This document shows positions 25,706 through 33,393 of a DNA stretch of 33,393 nucleotides, in pieces. Each line of letters starts with the position of its first letter. The first letter of the stretch is position 1. The notes under the pieces are model-generated. The model saw only the letters and a list, made by a program, of their open reading frames with translations, was not told the origin of the DNA and searched no databases. The DNA lies in the NCBI GenBank assembly GCA_942492445.1, contig CALOEW010000038.1:1-33393 (forward strand), written 5' to 3'. Both the position numbers and the translations under genes were made by a program. The DNA is from NORP240 sp942492445. Its GTDB lineage: Bacteria; Pseudomonadota; Gammaproteobacteria; Pseudomonadales; Pseudohongiellaceae.

Positions 25706-26573
25706 TTATTTTCGCGTGTAGCGCGCCAGCAGGCTGGAGGTGTCCCAACGGCCACCGCCCATTTTCTGCACTTCTTCATAGAATCCGTCAACGAGGTTTG
25801 CCACTGGAAGCTCCACGCCATTGCGCTCCGCTTCCGCGAACGCGATACCCAGGTCCTTGCGCATCCAGTCTACTGCAAAACCAAAGTCGTAATTGTCATC
25901 GAGCATGGTCCTGAAGCGATTCTCCATCTGCCAGGAACCGGCAGCGCCTTTTGAAATCGTATCAATAACGGCTGCTGCGTCCAGGCCGGCTCTGACGGCA
26001 AAGTTGAGTCCTTCCGCCAGTCCTTCCACCACTCCGGCGATACAGATCTGATTAACCATTTTGGCAAGTTGTCCACTTCCGGCGGGCCCCAGCAGCCTGC
26101 TGAACCTGGCGTAGTGATCAAACACCGGTTTTACCCGATCATAAGTGGACTCCCTGCCGCCGACCATGATTGTCAGTACACCGTTTTCCGCGCCTGCCTG
26201 ACCACCTGATACCGGGGCATCCAGAAACTCCCTGCCCTGGGAGGCGGCGGCGGCACCAAGTTCAGGTGCTTTGCTGGCGGATGCTCATGTGCGGTCTACC
26301 AGGATCGCACCTTCCGAGATGCCGTTGAGAACTCCGTTATCGCCCAGAACTACTGACCGGACGTCGTCATCATTGCCCACGCAGACAAATGCGATCTCTG
26401 CACCAGCAGCTGCTTGTGCAGGCGTGTCCGCGCCGTTGCCCCAGAACGCATTGCACCATTTTTCTGCCTCGTCGGTTGCTGCGGTTGTGGACCCAAATAT
26501 CCAGCCTGCAATTCTGTAGATGGCCCGCCATGGGGTATCCCATGATTCCCAGTCCTATAAATGCAACTTTCAT
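25706..26573 (-). CDS. 3-Hydroxyisobutyrate dehydrogenase family oxidoreductase (broken)
   Basis: An NAD(P)-dependent dehydrogenase of about 289 residues. The N-terminal MKVAFIGLGIMGYPMAGHL is the Rossmann motif. DAPVSGGQAGAENGVLTIMVGG is the substrate-binding signature, and SGQLAKMVNQICIAGVVEGL contains the catalytic Lys. WDTSSLLARY is the usual C-terminus. The N-terminal frame breaks near 26487, where one base removed restores EAEKWCNAFWGNGAD. An in-frame TGA at 26285-26287 falls where relatives have Thr (DRTTASA). Both faults could be sequence errors. It may be 3-hydroxyisobutyrate dehydrogenase, tartronate-semialdehyde reductase or a succinic-semialdehyde reductase; the motifs do not decide. 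It converges on the synthase gene with a 36-base gap. Confidence 0.78.
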
Positions 26574-26745
26574 GATTTCCTGCCTCGATCAGTTGATGTG
26601 ATGATTGAATTGCTCGCGGAATGGGAATCATTGTCCCTGATCTACTGTTTTAACGCCAGGTTGAGACTCCGTCGGCCAGCGCAGCAGTGACAGTGAGGAA
26701 AGGAGGGAAGAGCACGAGATAGGTAGCTGAAAATTCCAGTAGCTC

Positions 26746-27567
26746 TTAAACGCCTGTTAGCCCGAAAACTATCGCTTTCCAGTTTATCGAAATCAACAAT
26801 TTCGATTTCCTTGCTCTTGACTGAGATGATGCCTTTTTTCTGCAGCCCGGTGAAAATCCGACTTACTGTCTCGAGAGTGAGACCAAGGTACTCGCCAATA
26901 TCGCCCCGTGTCATGTGCAGCAGTGAAATCGCGTCCGGGATGAGATGTTACCCGTGTAGTGGCGACTGGAAAGGCTGAGCAGGGGAAGGGAGTGCGACGC
27001 GATCTTCGGCGGAACAGCTGCTCAACAGCGCTCGGATCTGCCGGTCCTTGGCTGTTTCACCGCCCATGATGGCTAAAAAGTGGTGCATCGGTGGCTTGGG
27101 GGTTGATGGCTCAGCTTTTCCAGCTGCGTAAAGGGAATTTCGCAGACCGAGGCATGCTCGAGTGCGACTGTGGAGTTAGTATAGGATTTGCTGGCGATGC
27201 CATCCATTCCGACGATCTCTCCAGGCATGAAGAAACCGGTTACCCGTCCCTGACCGTCGGGTCCGAGTATATAGGACTTGAAGCTGCCTGAACGCACCGC
27301 GAACACCGATTTGAAAGGATCGTTCTGCCGGTAGAGGTGGTCGCCCTTCTTCAGCGGGCGGTTGCGCTGGATGATTTCATCGAGCTGATGAATCTCCGAT
27401 TTATTCAGCGAAATTGGTACAGCTCACTGAGTCTGCAGCTGGCACAGGAAATCGACGGATTGTGAGGGCAGGGCCTGGTGCTGCCGGCGGAAGCTGAGTT
27501 CTCTCTGCCGGCTGATTCCTGTCTGACAACCCTTATACCAGCGTTTTCGCCAGGCATAATCATCCAT
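26746..27567 (-). CDS. fnr: Fnr/Anr-type oxygen-sensing transcription regulator (several frameshifts)
   Basis: The gene is split over several frames, but family landmarks are all visible. CASCRLSEL is the N-terminal cluster-binding region, whose third cysteine is lost at a break near 27425. The cyclic-nucleotide-like domain follows (YRQNDPFKSVFAVRSGSFKSY). ASVCEIPFTQLEKLS holds the fourth Cys, matching E. coli Cys122. MGGETAKDRQIRALL leads to the DNA-binding part MTRGDIGEYLGLTLETVSRIF, where the E-x2-S-R pattern recognises TTGAT-type boxes. The start at 27567 follows GAGGAG. The reconstructed end (LTGV stop) is near 26746. Three candidate binding boxes occur in the window. It neighbours uspE, as in E. 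coli. Confidence 0.8.
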
Positions 27568-27768
27568 ACTCCTCGACTTGTCGCAGAACGGCAATATTGC
27601 CACCAAAACGCCAACGAAACAATCTCTTAGAATAACTGTCCGATCTGCATTAACATTACCACTAGGAGCCAGTAGCTCCAATTTCCGGCGATCATCCGGA
27701 TTCCTGCATTAATATGGCTTCTGCGGGCAGAAACAAGAATCAAAAACAGATCAGCCAGGGAGTCTTCC

Positions 27769-28669
27769 ATGCTAGAACTGAACAAAATTCTGGTCATTAT
27801 CGAACCCGGGGCAGATAAACAGCCGGCGCTGGACCGAGCCAGGCAGTTAGCCAGGTTTGCCGATGCCGAGTTGGAACTGTTTATCAGCATCTACAGTACC
27901 TACCTGGAAGACGGCTATTATTTTGATCCTGTCAGGGCCAGAGAGCTGCGTCGGGAACATGGCGAGAAAAATCTGGAGGTACTGGAAAAGCTGGCCGATC
28001 CATTGCAGAAAAACGGCCTGGAAGTGTCTTGTGCAACGGCATGTAAATCTCCCATGAGGAGACGCTATTCGTCGCGTAGATGAATTGTGCCCGATCCATA
28101 CGCGCCACCTGACAGCACGAGCGCCTGGCCCGGTTGCCGCTGCCAAATGATGACCGGGGAGCTGATCCGTTATTGTCCGGCACCATTGCTGCTGGTAAAA
28201 GATCGGGAGTGGAGCGGGCAGCCGGGGTTTATCGCCGCTGTTGATCCGGAACATTCCCATGACAAGCCGGCGGCTCTTGATCACAAGCTGGTTCGAACTG
28301 CGGCGACCCTGGCAAGGGTGTCTGGAGGCTCGGTTCATCTGTATCACAGTACTCACCTCCCGCCCCTTTCGGGTATGTACCCCGTTGAGAGCGACTATCA
28401 GGTAGACACTGCTAAAGTCAAAGATCTGGGAGCGCAGCACAACGTTCCCGAGGACCATTGTTATGTCAGCTGTTGAGATTACCCGCTCATTGCCGGAGCT
28501 GACTACCCTTATCCAGGCCAGTGTCGTGGTTATGGGGGCGGTTTCAAGGTCAAGGCTGGACCGAATGTTGATAGGTAATACAGCCGAGAAAGTGCTGGAC
28601 AAGCTGGAGTGTGACGTCCTGATCGTCAAGCCGGAAGACGTCAAGGCGCACGAAAAAGTCTTGCTGTAG
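27769..28669 (+). CDS. uspE: UspE-like tandem universal stress protein (frameshifted)
   Basis: A tandem Usp protein of about 300 residues, split over three frames. The first domain starts MLELNKILVIIEPGADKQPALDRA. The junction reads LPNDDRELIRYCPAPLLLVKD when frames are joined near 28155. The second domain starts FIAAVDPEHSHDKPAALDHKLVRTAATLA and ends VVVMGAVSRSRLDRMLIGNTAEKVLDKLECDVLIVKP, typical of UspE. Breaks lie near 28060, 28150 and 28470. Usp proteins are cytoplasmic nucleotide-binding stress proteins; UspE influences adhesion, motility and stress survival in E. coli. It lies divergent from fnr. No Fnr box is seen in the 200-base gap between them. Confidence 0.78.
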
Positions 28670-29164
28670 CCTTATCACCGTCGGGGCACGGACCGTATGT
28701 GTCCCTGGCGGGGTGGCTGTCAGTCGGCTTTTTGCCTACAAGTACGGTCAATACGTCGCAGGAGGCGCCATGTAATACTTTATTTGCGGTGGAGCCAAGA
28801 AGAATTTTCCAGCCGGAATGGCCGTGGCTTCCGATCACAATTGCGTCTGCATCCAATTCCGCGGCCAGATTCCTGATCTCGATCGCAGGGGACCCCAGCA
28901 GGGTATGCTGATTTTCTTTGCGGATGCCGCATTTTTCACCAATGTCGCCAAGATTGTCGGCAGCAATTGACAAGGCTTCCTGCTGCAACTCATTGATGTT
29001 GATCGCATAGGCGTCCGTGCTGTAGGCAGCGGCTATGGGTTCAACTACATGTACCCAGCCAGATTTTGCCGGCGTCATCACACACTCTCGATGCGCGTGT
29101 CGATGACATTCATGAGTCACCGGGAGAGGTTCATAGCCACTACGATACTGTTGCATATGCTCAT
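28641..29164 (-). CDS. Single-domain universal stress protein (N-terminal frameshifts)
   Basis: A Usp-family protein of about 170 residues. The C-terminal half is clear: AIVIGSHGHSGWKILLGSTANKVLHGASCDVLTV contains the ATP-binding pattern G-x2-G-x9-G-S. Upstream, HVVEPIAAAYSTDAYAININELQQEAL is typical of the first half. The beginning reads MSICNSIVVAMNLS from the ATG at 29164, preceded by AGGGA; the frames break between 29060 and 29130, with VCDDAGKIW readable in between. It converges on uspE with a short overlap. A perfect Fnr-type box lies about 100 bases upstream, consistent with Fnr/Anr control of Usp genes known in other gammaproteobacteria. Confidence 0.75.
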
Positions 29165-29231
29165 AGCATTTCCCTAGTGTTAGTATGACCTGATTTAAAA
29201 CCGGGCGTGTATCCGGCGGCTGCGTCAGAAT

Positions 29232-29273
29232 ATTGAACGGCATATAGTCGAACAGGCCATTGACCCATGTCAA
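29232..29273 (-). promoter_or_regulatory. Fnr-type box and possible -10 for the Usp gene
   Basis: TTGACCCATGTCAA at 29260-29273 is a perfect palindrome of the form TTGAC-N4-GTCAA. On the minus strand, a 4-of-6 match to TATAAT (TTCAAT, 29232-29237) lies at the 32-base distance expected for activation from -41.5, giving transcription from about 29225 and a 60-base leader. Confidence 0.6.
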
Positions 29274-29353
29274 GTACCGCCTCAATCTGTCAGGATTCGC
29301 GATAGTGAAAGAAGCAGCACAAAGCAAGAACCCAGCTGGCAATCAGTAGTTCC

Positions 29354-30697
29354 CTAGAGCCTTTCCGAGAGTCTGCGTGAGAATTCCCAGCGATCCGTGC
29401 GATGGTGCGGCGAGCCGTTCAGCCGAGAGATGTGTCGAAAATTTCTGCCCCCAGTTCAAAATTCAACCGTAAACTGCGGGCATCGAGATTTGCTGAGCCA
29501 ACCAATGCGTAATTGCCGTCAATCACTAATGCTTTGGTGTGAGCGAACGGAGGTGGTTGGAAATAAATTTCTGCGTCCTTTCCTAAAAGTAGTGGGTAGC
29601 GTGTGCTGGCGTTTCCAATGCATTTATGAAAATATTATTACGGGATGGCAATATGACCTTGACATCCACGCCCCGCAGCCTGGCTCCGACTATTGCTGCA
29701 CAATGTCTGGTCCCGGCAGAAAATAAGGGTCGTTGATCCACACGCGGGTTTGCGCCGTGGAAATGATTCCAGTAACCAGCAGGCCATTGAGATTGTCCAG
29801 GTATTCGCTGGGGCCGTCGAGCACCAGCGATTCAGACACGCGAACTGTCGGGTTTTCGTTGATCAGCGAAACGGCTGGATATCCCCGCTGCCGTAAGCGT
29901 GATACCAGTCTCGCAGAATGCCCGTTCCAGCCTCAGTTCACCCTGCTTTGCAAAACCTGAAGTGCAGGTCAGTGACGCGATTGTTGTTGGAAGTGCGATC
30001 CGTCAGTTGCCGGTTACCTATGTTCTGGCCCTCCCGTGAACGCCATGTCGTCGGAATGACAAGGATCTTCCTGTGGTTACGGCGTTGATGTGCAGAGCCG
30101 GCGGAATCAGGGTAAGCGGATTGAAGCGCGCAAACTTGAGATTGTGTCCAATCAGCTTGCGGCCGATTCTCGACCTGGAACACATATGATCGCCCATAGT
30201 GCATCGATAATAACTGCGTTACCTGTACCTCTATCCCTGGCGTCACAGAGGGCCGCAATGAATTGTTCACCGGTCTCACGTTAAGCCGAACATGTAGCCG
30301 GAAAGGTACGTACTGTTCAGCGGAATTCGATCGCCCCCACATTTCAGGAAACAGTTGTTCACCATTTTTTAGGAGTGTTACCGAGGAGGCGGCACGCAGG
30401 CCCATTCCCGTCACCCTTTCGCCAACTGTTGACAGGGGGCGCAGGTTGACGTCCCTGTGATTGCAGCTACCTGGCGATTGATCCACTTCCAGGCGCGCCA
30501 GATAGCTCCGGTGGGCTCTGGTTTACCCGGTTGATCCCAAACAGCAGATAAATCAGGGGGCCGGCGATGGGCAACACCAGGCAGAAGCCTATCCAGCCAA
30601 ACGCGGACTTCGAATCCCGTTTGGTCAGCAGAGCATGCAGTGCGGCCGAGAACCCGGATAGCACGACAAGCGTTGAAATCAGTAATGCCGTATTCAC
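29354..30697 (-). CDS. cls: Cardiolipin synthase, phospholipase D family (many frameshifts)
   Basis: A membrane enzyme of about 447 residues joining phosphatidylglycerol or other donors into cardiolipin. The N-terminal part is intact: two helices around ALLISTLVVLSGFSAALHALL and SAFGWIGFCLVLPIAGPLIYLLFGINRV, the PLDc_N domain. The first HKD region is readable across frames as NHRKILVI and FTGGQNIG. The second is AHTKALVIDGNYALVGSANLDARSL, with VWINDPYFLPGPDIV before it. Frames change every 50-150 bases. The reconstructed tail EFSRRLSERL stops at 29354. The GTG start overlaps the upstream gene's stop (GTGA). The gene order resembles ybhP-clsB of E. coli, although the N-terminus is ClsA-like. 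Confidence 0.78.
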
Positions 30698-31463
30698 CGT
30701 ATCCTCACGAGAGCTCCGATTTTGCGAATAACATCATGATGCAGGCTGAGGCGGGCGCCTGTAGGGCAATGATCGAAATTCTCCGCCATTCCGCATTACT
30801 CATTATTTCACAGGATTTCACTTGAAAGCCGCGGAGGTAGATCTCGTCCCATATTGCATAGACAATGAGGGTTGCCTTTTGCGATGCGGCACTAGATCTG
30901 CAGTCCTGCAGTCGAAGTTCTCTGATCAGCATACTGTGAATGCTCTGTGCCAGTCATTGAAGCCTTGTCACAATCAGTGGGCACTGGTGGAATATTTCTG
31001 TCAACGTAATCTACTAGCTTGGTTTGTTAATCGTCTTCGTCAAATGGTGTGCCATGTACGGCGGTGAGATGGATGTCGTCTGCGGTGACACCGTGAAGAA
31101 TGCCCTGCCGTGGAGAAATTCTCATCAGGTTACACTGGCAGATTGTGCCATAGACTGTTCAAGGTCATGCTTTGAGTATGGCATTGCCAAGGATGGCCAT
31201 GCTGGTAGATGCGTTTTACCATAAGCCTGATGGGTCCAGACAGAGCTGGCCAGAAACTCCAGTTGATTACCCTCCTGCGGCCAGCCTGGAACTTTCCGGT
31301 GCGAATCGCTGATGCTCACCGATCACTTCAAAAACACTACGCCTGCCTTGCTGTCTGGAAGACAACTGGCAAGTGTTTTCAAGGGTGAAACTCGCCTCTG
31401 CCCGGTAGAAATCCCTTTGTGGATGTTCAGAGTAAGTACGCTAAAATCAGTCAGGTCATACAC
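30694..31463 (-). CDS. Endonuclease/exonuclease/phosphatase family protein, YbhP-like (many frameshifts)
   Basis: About 250 residues after reconstruction from all three frames. The readable pieces in order are YDLTDFSVLTLNIHKGIST, VIGEHQRFAPE, NQLEFLASSVWTHQAYGK, RQGILHGVTADDIHLTAVH, LVDYVDRNIPP, a PLIVTGDFNDWHRA segment after removing one or two bases near 30980, DEIYLRGFQVKS and DHCPTGARLSLHHDVI. These are the metal-binding Asn, Asp-x-Asn and Asp-His motifs of the EEP fold. In E. coli the relative ybhP lies beside clsB. The GTG start at 31463 is tentative. The stop overlaps cls by four bases, which points to a coupled two-gene operon. A phosphodiesterase role is likely; the substrate is unknown. 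Confidence 0.68.
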
Positions 31464-31490
31464 AGTAGAATCGCGCGAAAAGTGCTTGGG

Positions 31491-31531
31491 TTGAGCTGAG
31501 TCAACGCCTATAATAGGTGTTTAAATTGAAT
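31491..31531 (+). promoter_or_regulatory. Imperfect Fnr-type box upstream of the second UspE region
   Basis: TTGAGCTGAGTCAA at 31491-31504 differs from TTGA(C/T)-N4-GTCAA at one defined position. A weak -10 match TTGAAT occurs at 31526-31531, one base short of the class II spacing. A better hexamer, TATAAT at 31509-31514, is too close to the box for activation and could belong to a second promoter. Confidence 0.4.
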
Positions 31532-31570
31532 TAGAAAATATGTGCTGACTCGTCTGGGAGAATTAGGAGC

Positions 31571-31828
31571 ATGAATCTGGTTGCCAGCGAACTCATGGAG
31601 AAAAGTCAGAACGGGAAGCTTCTGGCTGGAGCAAGACACAGGCACATCTTTCAGAAAGAGAACTCACAGCGCCACCTAAATGAAATGTGATCAAGCAAAA
31701 TAGAAACACAACTGAGCCCAAGCCCCAAGTCAGAGGGGAATGCTAGAACTTCATGATCAATACAATGCCCTGCAGAGGCCGAGAACGAGGAAATACACGA
31801 TCTGTTCCAGTTGCGCGGGAAATCGTAA
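31571..31828 (+). CDS. Small unrecognised ORF, apparently broken
   Basis: AGGAG lies at 31565-31569, just before ATG 31571, giving a good ribosome binding site and a readable start MNLVASELMEKSQNGKLLAG. The frame meets TGA at 31688-31690 after 39 codons and again at 31754-31756. It then continues as AEAENEEIHDLFQLRGKS to a TAA at 31826-31828. Because neighbouring genes are full of indels, the intact gene may encode about 85 residues, with the middle read in another frame (MLELHDQYNALQ). No family is recognised. It follows the imperfect Fnr-type box and precedes the second UspE gene, so it may be an oxygen-regulated small protein. Confidence 0.35.
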
Positions 31829-31971
31829 GTCAACGTCAAGCGGCTGCGTCTTGCAGCACGGATCTGTGTGCACGAGTGTGCCAGTGCCGTGATTCCTTAG
31901 AGGTAATACCGGGCCCGAATACAACTGCTTCGAGGCTAAAGCTGAGTCCGGCCCGGCAGTGAGAATCACGC

Positions 31972-32851
31972 ATGCAGTCTTACAGGATACTGCTGTGCTC
32001 GACAGCTATGAAGAGCCGATGGATTGGAAACGAGGGGCTCCTGATTGAAGTGGCGAAGGCGCTGCGGTTTGTCATCGATGCTGCGGAATCGGAAATCTAC
32101 CTGCTCGTCTGTGGTTAGAGGTGAGAAATTCTCCATGGAGCAGCTATTGAAGCCGGGAGACGAGAAATTCGAGAGCTCCCGTGAGGGAACATTGTACGCG
32201 TCTGGAGGAAAATCAAGGGTCGCATCAGGTGAAAGAGAAGGGCAGAGTCCATGCTGAAACTTGGTTCAAGAAGATCTCGCCTGAACAGATAGTCCGAAAA
32301 TCTCTCGAATACCAGCCGACCTGCACTCCGGCATACTCGGCCCATTCGAAATCAAAGAACGTTTCTAAATCAACGACAGCTGGCAACTGGTGCGATTCCG
32401 CCCCCAAACCGTTACAAGGCACAAACATCGAGGCCGCCAAAAAAGCCGGTGATAATGGCTACAGTAGATCCGGTTCACAGTCATAAACCGCTGCACCGAT
32501 CACAAGATCCTCAGTAACGCCGTGGGGTTTAGGGCGCACCGTGCGGTACGGTTCATGTACTTCACGCCCATGCTGAGTTTGGAGGCTGTTCGTACTCACG
32601 ACAAGCGTACTAAAAGCCCACAGTGATGCGTTCGAGGACTTGCTGTCCGAATTCAGTCTACAGACCGAAAACTGCCATCTGTTGGATGAGTCCCCGGTTT
32701 TCGCACTGCAAAACTACGAACAGAAGCTCAACAGCGATGTCATCGTTATGGGAGCGCTTTCACGGTCCCGCCTGGCGGACGCACTGATTGGCAATACCGC
32801 CGAAAAAGTGCTTGATTACCTTGATTCTGACGTGCTGACGTCAAACCCTAA
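31972..32851 (+). CDS. Second UspE-like tandem universal stress protein (many frameshifts)
   Basis: About 290 residues after reconstruction. The N-terminus reads MQSYRILL, VLDSYEEPMDW and NEGLLIEVAKALRFVIDAAESEIYLLV in successive frames. A middle part has WFKKISPEQIVRKSLEYQP. The second domain starts MATVDPVHSHKPLH and DHKILSNAVGF, and ends VIVMGALSRSRLADALIGNTAEKVLDYLDSDVLT. With one indel near 32840 the frame closes as KP followed by TAA at 32849-32851, a usual Usp ending and 17 bases short of the convergent channel gene. Uncorrected, it would extend to 32987. It is clearly a different protein from UspE at 27769. Function as for Usp family; specific role unknown. Confidence 0.68.
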
Positions 32852-32868
32852 TCAATCTCCTGACCCGT

Positions 32869-33393
32869 TCACGGAGTCCCTGGGCGGTCTGCTGGAGGGA
32901 CGCAGTGATGCCAATGATCGATTGAGCCTGGAAGTGCTGAGGAGGCCAGACTTCGGCGACAATAAGTGCGAAACAAAGCGAGCATGAAGTCGTTGACGGT
33001 TAATTCAATCTGCCTCATTACAGTCAGGTCCGTGCCGCAACGTTTACAGTATCTGCATCCCACGCCGGTGTTGCCGTAATTGTTACAGACCTGTTCGAGG
33101 TCTACCCGCACGGCTCCCTGCCGCTGAATCTCATTCATGAGTTCCACCCTGACTATGCCTGTAGGAACCGCGATTATCGCGCAGCTACAGATCATGGCCA
33201 GTCCGGCCACCAGCTGGCCCAGCGCCGTATGTGGCGAGATGTCGCCATAGCCGACTGTCGCACCGTGACGATTGCTCAGTACATGCTCTTGAATGCCGGT
33301 GAATCCACCTCGCCGGCCCTTCGATTATGCAAACATTAATGTGCTGCTAAAGATCACTATCAGTGTACAGAACAGTAGCGGAAAAATGAAAAA
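32869..33393 (-). CDS. Voltage-gated-type potassium channel (5' end cut by window edge, frameshifted)
   Basis: The readable part covers the pore and last helix of an ion-channel protein. FPLLFCTLIVIFSSTLMFA is the fifth helix, and GFTGIQEHV begins the pore helix. ATVGYGDISPHTALGQLVAGLAMICS contains the potassium selectivity filter TVGYGD (33241-33258). CAIIAVPTGIV completes helix six. A cytoplasmic tail with GCRYCKRCGTDL follows, a zinc-ribbon-like pair of Cys-x2-Cys that occurs in such bacterial channels. At least two frame breaks lie between 33270 and 33320. The N-terminal helices lie beyond the window. The C-terminal end at 32869 is uncertain because the tail after CGTDL may be read in the wrong frame. 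Confidence 0.72.

Noticed and set aside
26285..26287. In-frame TGA in the dehydrogenase as a selenocysteine codon, given selD nearby
   Set aside because: Family members have Thr at this position, there is no Cys homology or obvious hairpin, and the region is full of sequence errors.
28994..29007. Fnr-like half sites TTGATGTTGATCGC
   Set aside because: Inside the Usp coding sequence and only one half matches.
31688..31756. Two in-frame TGA codons in the small ORF as selenocysteines
   Set aside because: No Cys-x2-Sec type motif or family support; nearby indels explain the interruptions better.

Overview
The window looks like part of a chromosome from a free-living, probably marine gammaproteobacterium. 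Supporting this are an NhaD-type sodium/proton antiporter, a selenophosphate synthase fused to a flavin/pyridine-nucleotide oxidoreductase domain, a Pal lipoprotein, cytochrome b561, paired acyl-CoA dehydrogenases, and an Fnr-type regulator beside UspE-type stress proteins. No rRNA, tRNA, CRISPR array, transposase or phage gene was seen.

Layout. 1-1944 (minus): the end of an envelope-polysaccharide type cluster, with a family 4 glycosyltransferase overlapping an HPr-kinase-like P-loop protein cut by the left edge. 2086-6914 (minus): a bacterial PH-domain membrane protein, a DUF945 protein with an unusual C-terminal domain, and the SelD fusion. 6982-7218 (plus): a near-ideal Fnr-activated promoter in front of a 55-residue, very basic, unrecognised protein. 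7247-8365 (minus): a two-gene lipid module (CarS-like cytidylyltransferase plus CDP-alcohol phosphatidyltransferase). 8678-13000: cytochrome b561, NhaD, a PaaI-type thioesterase and an APC permease. 13613-17400: a DUF4105 membrane protein, an orphan Pal, a YeeE/YedE sulfur-transport pair and a small lipoprotein. 17621-21896 (plus): an operon of two acyl-CoA dehydrogenases, a histidine phosphatase and an ACAD10/11-like phosphotransferase. 21967-25669: an OPA-family MFS transporter and a membrane spermidine-synthase-like protein split into two coupled genes. 25706-33393: a 3-hydroxyisobutyrate-dehydrogenase-family enzyme, Fnr, UspE, a single-domain Usp, cardiolipin synthase, a YbhP-like endonuclease/exonuclease/phosphatase protein, a second UspE-like protein, and a potassium channel cut by the right edge.

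How the parts relate. The Fnr homologue keeps the regions of its iron-sulfur cysteines and the ETVSR recognition helix. Three TTGAN(N4)(A/G)TCAA-type palindromes lie in promoters within the window: before the 55-residue protein, before the single Usp, and in the gap before the second UspE. I infer a local oxygen-responsive stress and membrane-maintenance group. The dehydrogenase-phosphatase-kinase operon looks like a route for activated hydroxy- or branched/cyclic acyl-CoAs.

Data quality. From 1 to about 25.6 kb there are five probable single-base frameshifts, all at homopolymer runs. From about 25.6 kb to the end almost every gene is broken many times, yet family motifs survive across the frames. 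This suggests indel errors in a poorly covered contig end more than true gene decay. I therefore annotate these as genes with approximate, reconstructed boundaries.
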